39,035 nucleotides of DNA from Pararhodospirillum photometricum DSM 122 (lineage in GTDB: Bacteria > Pseudomonadota > Alphaproteobacteria > Rhodospirillales > Rhodospirillaceae), in contig NC_017059.1 in NCBI RefSeq assembly GCF_000284415.1, positions 1,664,194 through 1,703,228 on the forward strand, given 5' to 3'. A program made the position numbers and the translations under genes. Within the stretch, counting starts at the first letter, position 1. Every line of letters begins with the position of its first letter. The notes beneath the pieces are model-generated. The model worked only from the letters and a program-made list of their open reading frames with translations. It searched no databases and was not told where the DNA came from. This document shows positions 34,727 through 39,035 of this stretch, piece after piece.

Positions 34727-35676
34727 GCCGGCATCCCTTGCGCGTGGCGATCCAGATGGACCCCGTCGCCACCATCAACATTGATGGCGACAGCACCTTC
34801 GTGCTTGGGCTAGAAGCGCAAAAGCGCGGCTATCCCCTGTGGCATTATCTGCCGCAAGCCCTGGCCTTCGAGGACGGTCGCCTGACGGCCTGGGCCCATC
34901 CGGTGACATTCCGGCGCGAGCGCGGCCACCATGCCACGCTGGGGACGCCGGTCCGGCTGGATCTGGCGCGCGACGTGGACGTGATCTTGATGCGCCAAGA
35001 TCCGCCGTTTGACATGGCCTACATCACCGCGACCCACCTGCTGGAGCGGATCCACCCCCACCCCCTCGTGGTCAACGATCCGGCCTCGGTGCGCAATGCC
35101 CCGGAAAAGCTGGTGGCCACCGAGTTTCCCGACCTGATGCCGCCCACCTTGATCACGGCGGATCGCCACGCCATCGCCGACTTCCGCGAGCGGCACGAGG
35201 ACATCATCCTCAAGCCGCTGTTTGGCAACGGCGGGGCCGGGGTCTTCCACCTCCGGCCCGGGGATGAAAACCTCAACGCCCTGCTCGACCTGTTCTTGGC
35301 CCGCTCGCCCGAGCCGCTGATGATCCAGCGCTATGTGCCGGCGGTACGCCAGGGCGACAAGCGCATCATCTTGATTGAGGGCGAGCCGGTGGGAGCGGTC
35401 AACCGGGTGCCGGCAGCGGGCGAGGCACGCTCCAACATGCACGTGGGTGGGCGACCGGAAAAAACCACCCTGACAGCGCGCGAGCGCGAGATCTGCGCCG
35501 CCCTGGGACCCCGGTTGCGCGAGCGTGGGCTGGTGTTCGTGGGCATCGACGTGATCGGCGACTTTTTGACCGAGATCAACGTCACCTCCCCCACCGGCTT
35601 GCAGGAAATCAACCGCTTCGACGACGTGGTTCTGGAGGCCCGGGTGTGGGACGCCATCGAAGCGCGCCTGGGATGA
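34723..35676 (+). CDS. gshB: Glutathione synthase
   Basis: ATP-grasp ligase joining gamma-glutamylcysteine and glycine. 317 residues, a typical bacterial GshB. Seen: [94 protein letters not shown], and [27 protein letters not shown], all conserved in the family. It overlaps the BON lipoprotein gene and the ATPase gene by 4 nt each. Confidence 0.97.
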   Translation: MSRHPLRVAIQMDPVATINIDGDSTFVLGLEAQKRGYPLWHYLPQALAFEDGRLTAWAHPVTFRRERGHHATLGTPVRLDLARDVDVILMRQDPPFDMAYITATHLLERIHPHPLVVNDPASVRNAPEKLVATEFPDLMPPTLITADRHAIADFRERHEDIILKPLFGNGGAGVFHLRPGDENLNALLDLFLARSPEPLMIQRYVPAVRQGDKRIILIEGEPVGAVNRVPAAGEARSNMHVGGRPEKTTLTAREREICAALGPRLRERGLVFVGIDVIGDFLTEINVTSPTGLQEINRFDDVVLEARVWDAIEARLG

Positions 35677-36408
35677 GGCGCCGCGCCCCTCCCCCGCCAC
35701 CCGCCGCCCCCGCCCTGGTGCTGGAAGGCGTCAGCGTGGTCCTGCCCGACGACGGGCGGGTTTTGCTGCGCGACCTGAACTGTGTGCCTGCGCGACCCCC
35801 GGGTCGGCCTGATCGGCGCCAATGGTGCGGGCAAAAGCACCCTGGTGCGGCTGTTCAACGGCTTGATGCGGCCCAGCCAGGGCACGGTGTGGGTCGATGG
35901 CCTGGAGGTGGGCCGCGAGACTCGACAGGTGCGGCGCAAGGTGGGGTTTTTGTTCCAGTCGCCCGAGGCGCAGATCGTTATGCCGACCCCGGGCGAGGAC
36001 ATCGCCTTTGGCCTAGCGCCGTTGAAGCTGGGGCGCGCCGAAACCACGGCGCGGGTCGAGGCGGCGCTGGCCCGGGTAGGGCTGGCCGGGTTTGCCGAGC
36101 GGCCGGCCTATGCCTTGTCGGGCGGCGAAAAGCAGCGTCTGGCCCTGGCCGCCGTCTTGGCCCTGGAGCCCGAGATTCTCTTGATGGACGAGCCGACCAC
36201 CCAGTTGGATCTGGCCGGCCGGCGCCTGTTTGCCCGGTTGATGGCCGATTTGCCCCAGCGCGTGGTGCTGGCCACCCATGACTTGGAGCTGCTGGCGCCG
36301 TTTGACCGGGTGTTGGTGCTGGATGGCGGACAGGTGGTGGCCGATGGCCCGCCCGCCGAGGCCTGCGCCTTTTATGAGGCCTTGATCGCGGGGCGGGAGC
36401 GGCCGTGA
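35673..36408 (+). CDS. ECF-type ABC transporter ATPase (BioM-like), apparent frameshift
   Basis: ATP-binding subunit of an energy-coupling-factor importer, paired with the BioN-like gene that follows. Start ATG 35673 overlaps the gshB stop. The first frame gives [22 protein letters not shown]; the rest of the domain is in the next frame: [24 protein letters not shown] (Walker A), [23 protein letters not shown] (Q-loop), [34 protein letters not shown] (signature and Walker B) and ATHDLEL (H-loop). One extra base in the TGTGTG stretch at 35781-35786 explains the break and would give [19 protein letters not shown]. Total about 244 residues, near BioM/CbiO length. Confidence 0.82.
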
Positions 36409-37016
36409 TCGACGCCTTGCATGTGCCGGGCCGCTCCTGGCTGCACCGCCTGCCGGCTTGGCTCAAACTGGCGGGGCTGGCCGCTCTCAGCACCGGCTTG
36501 GTGCTGGTGGATGACCTTTGGCTCCTGCTGGGGGGGCTGGCAACGGTGACGCTGGCCTATCCGCTGGCGGGGGTCGGGCGGCGACTGGGACGCCTGCTCT
36601 GGAGCTTGGTGCCTCTGGTCGGCCTGATCGGATTGTCGCAGGCCTGGGTGATGGGGCCCGAGGCGGGGGCCGTGGTCTGTGCTCGGCTCACCCCCTTGAT
36701 TCTCGCCGCAACCTTGGTGACCTACACCACCTCTCTTTCGGCGATGATGGCGGTGTTGGAGGGTCTGCTGCGGCCGCTGCGGGTGGTTGGGCTGGAGCCC
36801 CGCGCGGTGGCCTTCGCCTTGAGCCTGACCTTGCGCTTTGTGCCGGTTCTGGCCGGGTTAGCCCGGGAAAGCCGCGAGGCTCTGGCGGCACGCGGCCGCG
36901 ACCGAGCCCTGACGGCCTTGGTCCAAACCCTGCTGCTGCGCGCCTTGCGGTTGGCCGACCAGGTCAGCGAGGCGGTCGAGGCCCGGGGGTTGGAGGCAAC
37001 GCGGCCCAAGAAATAA
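36405..37016 (+). CDS. ECF transporter transmembrane subunit (BioN/EcfT-like)
   Basis: Membrane coupling subunit of an ECF vitamin importer. 203 residues, close to BioN in size and shorter than typical EcfT/CbiQ. About five hydrophobic segments. LTLRFVPVLAGLARESREALAARGRD carries the first Ala-Arg-Gly coupling motif, and QVSEAVEARGLE the second. GTG 36405 overlaps the ATPase stop (GTGA). No substrate-specific BioY gene is in view, so biotin is the likely but unproven substrate. Repeat copy I begins at the next base. Confidence 0.85.
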   Translation: MIDALHVPGRSWLHRLPAWLKLAGLAALSTGLVLVDDLWLLLGGLATVTLAYPLAGVGRRLGRLLWSLVPLVGLIGLSQAWVMGPEAGAVVCARLTPLILAATLVTYTTSLSAMMAVLEGLLRPLRVVGLEPRAVAFALSLTLRFVPVLAGLARESREALAARGRDRALTALVQTLLLRALRLADQVSEAVEARGLEATRPKK

Positions 37017-37066
37017 AAAAAGGACGGCTGGGGAGGGGAGAACTCCCCTGCCCCCTCGGTCGCTTG
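37017..37066. repeat. Palindromic intergenic repeat, copy I (degenerate)
   Basis: AAGGACGGCTGGGGAGG (from 37019) keeps the 5' half of the family, but the 3' arm has drifted: GGGGAG (37030-37035) now pairs with CTCCCC (37043-37048). The flank CCCCTCGGTCGCTT (37052-37065) is the same as beside copy G, which shows descent from the same unit. It starts directly behind the BioN-like stop codon. Confidence 0.78.
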
Positions 37067-37101
37067 GGGATGATGCCCGAGGAAAGGAGGGACCTGGGGC
37101 A

Positions 37102-37131
37102 TTGACGCCCTCACGGTCCTTTCGGTATACA
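37102..37131 (+). promoter_or_regulatory. Sigma-70-type promoter for the PocR kinase gene
   Basis: TTGACG (37102-37107) and TATACA (37126-37131) with an 18-bp spacer; the start would be near 37138, leaving a leader of about 89 nt. It is the clearest housekeeping-type promoter seen in the window. Confidence 0.65.
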
Positions 37132-37226
37132 AACGAAGATGCGGTATCGCCGACAAGTTGTTCTTTTTCCGTCGCAGGGGACTCCTCTGGAGGGGGAACC
37201 GGGGAGACTCGTAAAAGGAGCGAATC

Positions 37227-39035
37227 ATGGCGCACACCGTGGCGCACGATGGCCCTTCCCCGCCGCCTTCGTCCCCGTCGTCTCCCCGTCTGGGAGCGGT
37301 GATCGGGATGGCTTGTCTGGAAAGCCTGCTGGAAGGCTGTGTGGGGGTGTCCGGCACCTCGGCCAGCCTGTTCGAAGCCGATGGCATGCTGGCCACCGAA
37401 AGCCGATCGGGGGCCTATTGCCGGTTTCTCGATCAGGCCTCCTTGGCCTTATGCGAGGAGCCGTCGTGGCGTCAGGCCCAAAACGACCCGCGCTGGCTCT
37501 GCCATAACGACTGTCGCGCCCGGGCAGCCCGTGCGGCCCTGGCCACACGTCAACCGGTTGACTTGGCCCCCTGCCCCGGCGGGCTCTTGCTTCATGCCAC
37601 CCCCTTGATCCTGGGCGAAGAGATCCTGGGCGTTTTGTGTTTGGCCCAAGGCCGCCCCCCGGCCGACCCCTCCCAGCGCCGCGCCATCGCCCAGCGCTAC
37701 CACGTTGATCCCGCTGCCTTGGATCAGGTCATCGTGCAGCACGATGCCGAGACGTCCCTGGATCTGGTGGCGGAAACCCGCACCCAGGCCCGGCTCCTGG
37801 CTATGATGGTGGTGGAACTTTACAGCGCCCACCAGCGACGGGAAAAGGTCGAGCGCGACGAAGCCCTGTTCCGCTTATTGGTTGAAAACCAATCTCTGCT
37901 AGTGGTCAAGGTCGATCGGCAGGGCCGGCTTTTGTATGTTAATCCCACCTACTGCGAAACCTTCGGCCATCCGCCCGAAGCCCTGCTGGGGCGCCCCTTT
38001 CTTCCCCTGGTCCACGAGGACGACCAAGCCGCGACCCTGGCGGCGATGGCCGACCTGGAGCATCCGCCCCACCAAGCCTACATGGAACAACGCGCGCTTA
38101 CGGTCTCGGGCTGGCGCTGGTTTGGGTGGCAGGATACCGGGGTGGTGGACGCGACCGGAGCGCTCGTGGCCATCATCGGCGTGGGCCGGGATATCGACGC
38201 CAAGAAGCGCGCCGAGGAGGCCCACGCCAAATCGGAGCGCCGCTTCCGCCGCCTGTTTGATCAGGCAACCTGGGGCCTGTTCGTGCATGATCTCGAGGGG
38301 CGTTTTCTCGACGTCAACCCCCGGGCCTGCGCCAAGCTGGGCTACTCCCGCGACGAGCTTTTGCACCTGTCCGTCTGGGATGTGGATCCCAAGGTGGGCG
38401 GGCTTCCCGATCCCGCCGAATTTTGGCGCACCTTGCGCACCCCCGAGGAGCAGACCTTCGAAAGCCAACATCGGCGCCGCGACGGCACCGTGTTCCCGGT
38501 CACGCTGTCGCTCAGTGTCATTGAGGAAAACGACGGTCCGGCCATTTTGGTGATGGCCCAGGACATCAGCGAGCGCAAACAAAACGAGGCCCAGCGCCTG
38601 CGCATGCTCGAAGCCCTGACCCGCTCCAACGCCGACCTGGAACGCTTTGCCTACATGGTCTCCCACGACCTGCACGAGCCGGTGCGGACCATTGGCGCCT
38701 ATGCCCAACTCCTGCACCGGCGCTATCAGGGACGCCTTGACCCGGAGGCCGACACGTTTCTCGGCTTCATGACCGAGGGGGTGCGCCGCCTGGATACTCT
38801 GATTCACTCGTCGCTGGAACTGTCGCGGGTGTTCGGCGCTCCACCGACCTTGATTGATATCGACCTCGACACGGTCGTTGAAGGCGCGCTCGGCAACCTG
38901 AGCGCCGTCATTGCCGACACCAAGGCCCAGGTCAGCGTGGCTCCCCTGCCCCGAGTCCGGGGCGATTTTGTCCAACTGGTTTCCTTGTTTCAAAACCTCA
39001 TGGGCAACGCCCTCAAATACCACAAGCCCGACCAG
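37227..39035 (+). CDS. PocR-PAS-PAS sensor histidine kinase (C-terminus beyond window edge)
   Basis: 603 codons are visible without a stop. AAAGGAG lies 5 nt before ATG 37227. A PocR-type ligand domain spans about 20-165 and has conserved Cys (YCRFLDQ, LCHNDCRARAARAAL, APCPGGLLLHATPL). PAS 1 is about 213-335 (LLVVKVDRQGRLLYVNPTYCETFG), PAS 2 about 335-460 (LFVHDLEGRFLDVNPRACAKLGYS). The HisKA domain has phospho-acceptor His in FAYMVSHDLHEPVRTIGAYAQLL, of the phytochrome-kinase type, and the N-box starts with NLMGNALKYHKPD at the edge. It is predicted to be soluble. PocR domains sense small molecules such as propanediol or C1 compounds; the ligand is unknown here. Confidence 0.88.
   Translation, partial: MAHTVAHDGPSPPPSSPSSPRLGAVIGMACLESLLEGCVGVSGTSASLFEADGMLATESRSGAYCRFLDQASLALCEEPSWRQAQNDPRWLCHNDCRARAARAALATRQPVDLAPCPGGLLLHATPLILGEEILGVLCLAQGRPPADPSQRRAIAQRYHVDPAALDQVIVQHDAETSLDLVAETRTQARLLAMMVVELYSAHQRREKVERDEALFRLLVENQSLLVVKVDRQGRLLYVNPTYCETFGHPPEALLGRPFLPLVHEDDQAATLAAMADLEHPPHQAYMEQRALTVSGWRWFGWQDTGVVDATGALVAIIGVGRDIDAKKRAEEAHAKSERRFRRLFDQATWGLFVHDLEGRFLDVNPRACAKLGYSRDELLHLSVWDVDPKVGGLPDPAEFWRTLRTPEEQTFESQHRRRDGTVFPVTLSLSVIEENDGPAILVMAQDISERKQNEAQRLRMLEALTRSNADLERFAYMVSHDLHEPVRTIGAYAQLLHRRYQGRLDPEADTFLGFMTEGVRRLDTLIHSSLELSRVFGAPPTLIDIDLDTVVEGALGNLSAVIADTKAQVSVAPLPRVRGDFVQLVSLFQNLMGNALKYHKPDQ

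Overview
The window is about 39 kb of very GC-rich DNA with a strong G/C bias at third codon positions, so long spurious open frames run antisense to most genes. Gene content and order point to an alphaproteobacterium of the Rhodospirillales, probably close to Rhodospirillum/Pararhodospirillum. The indicators are xerD divergent from aroK-aroB-corC, cckA behind flhB, an flhX-fliO-fliP operon, ccoNOQP behind an FNR box, ETF-QO, TPR lipoprotein-ispE, and BON lipoprotein-gshB. The species assignment is inference. No tRNA, rRNA, CRISPR array, transposase or prophage gene was seen.

Layout: (1) 1-3058, minus strand: a small membrane protein, an unknown helical protein, xerD and a D-Ala-D-Ala carboxypeptidase in one overlapping operon, divergent from aroK-aroB, a CorC/CNNM transporter and a DUF2889 gene (3177-6963). 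(2) 7034-16956: recA, cckA and flhB-fliR-fliQ-fliE-flgC-flgB on the minus strand. These are divergent from flhX-orf-fliO-fliP, and the shared intergenic region carries two overlapping perfect CtrA boxes. An XRE regulator follows. (3) 17342-25788: rlmI, then ccoNOQP behind a perfect FNR box, then two equal-length chemoreceptors with near-identical signalling halves. (4) 25905-29923: arfB, a coiled-coil exported protein, a family-4-like uracil-DNA glycosylase, and ETF-ubiquinone oxidoreductase. (5) 30018-37016: TPR lipoprotein, ispE, a GT61 glycosyltransferase (minus), BON lipoprotein, gshB, and a BioM/BioN-type ECF module. (6) 37227-end: a PocR-PAS-PAS histidine kinase cut by the window edge.

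The most striking non-coding structure is a dispersed family of short palindromes (core CTGGGGAGGC, 2-3 nt, GCCTCCCCAG, with asymmetric flanks). It occurs as nine copies at eight loci, always just behind a stop codon and never in a divergent promoter region. It looks like a REP-like family acting as, or derived from, bidirectional terminators.

Five genes (unknown protein 1267-2899, cckA, TPR lipoprotein, bioM-like ATPase, GT61) need a single-base correction to read as intact family members. Four of the five sites are homopolymer runs, which suggests sequencing indels more than real gene decay. They are annotated here as single genes with the problem stated.

How the genes fit together: CckA is the CtrA-phosphorelay kinase, and CtrA boxes sit at the flagellar promoters in the same cluster. 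The cbb3 oxidase is under an oxygen-responsive box, and the first chemoreceptor starts 36 nt behind ccoP, which suggests linked control of low-oxygen respiration and taxis.
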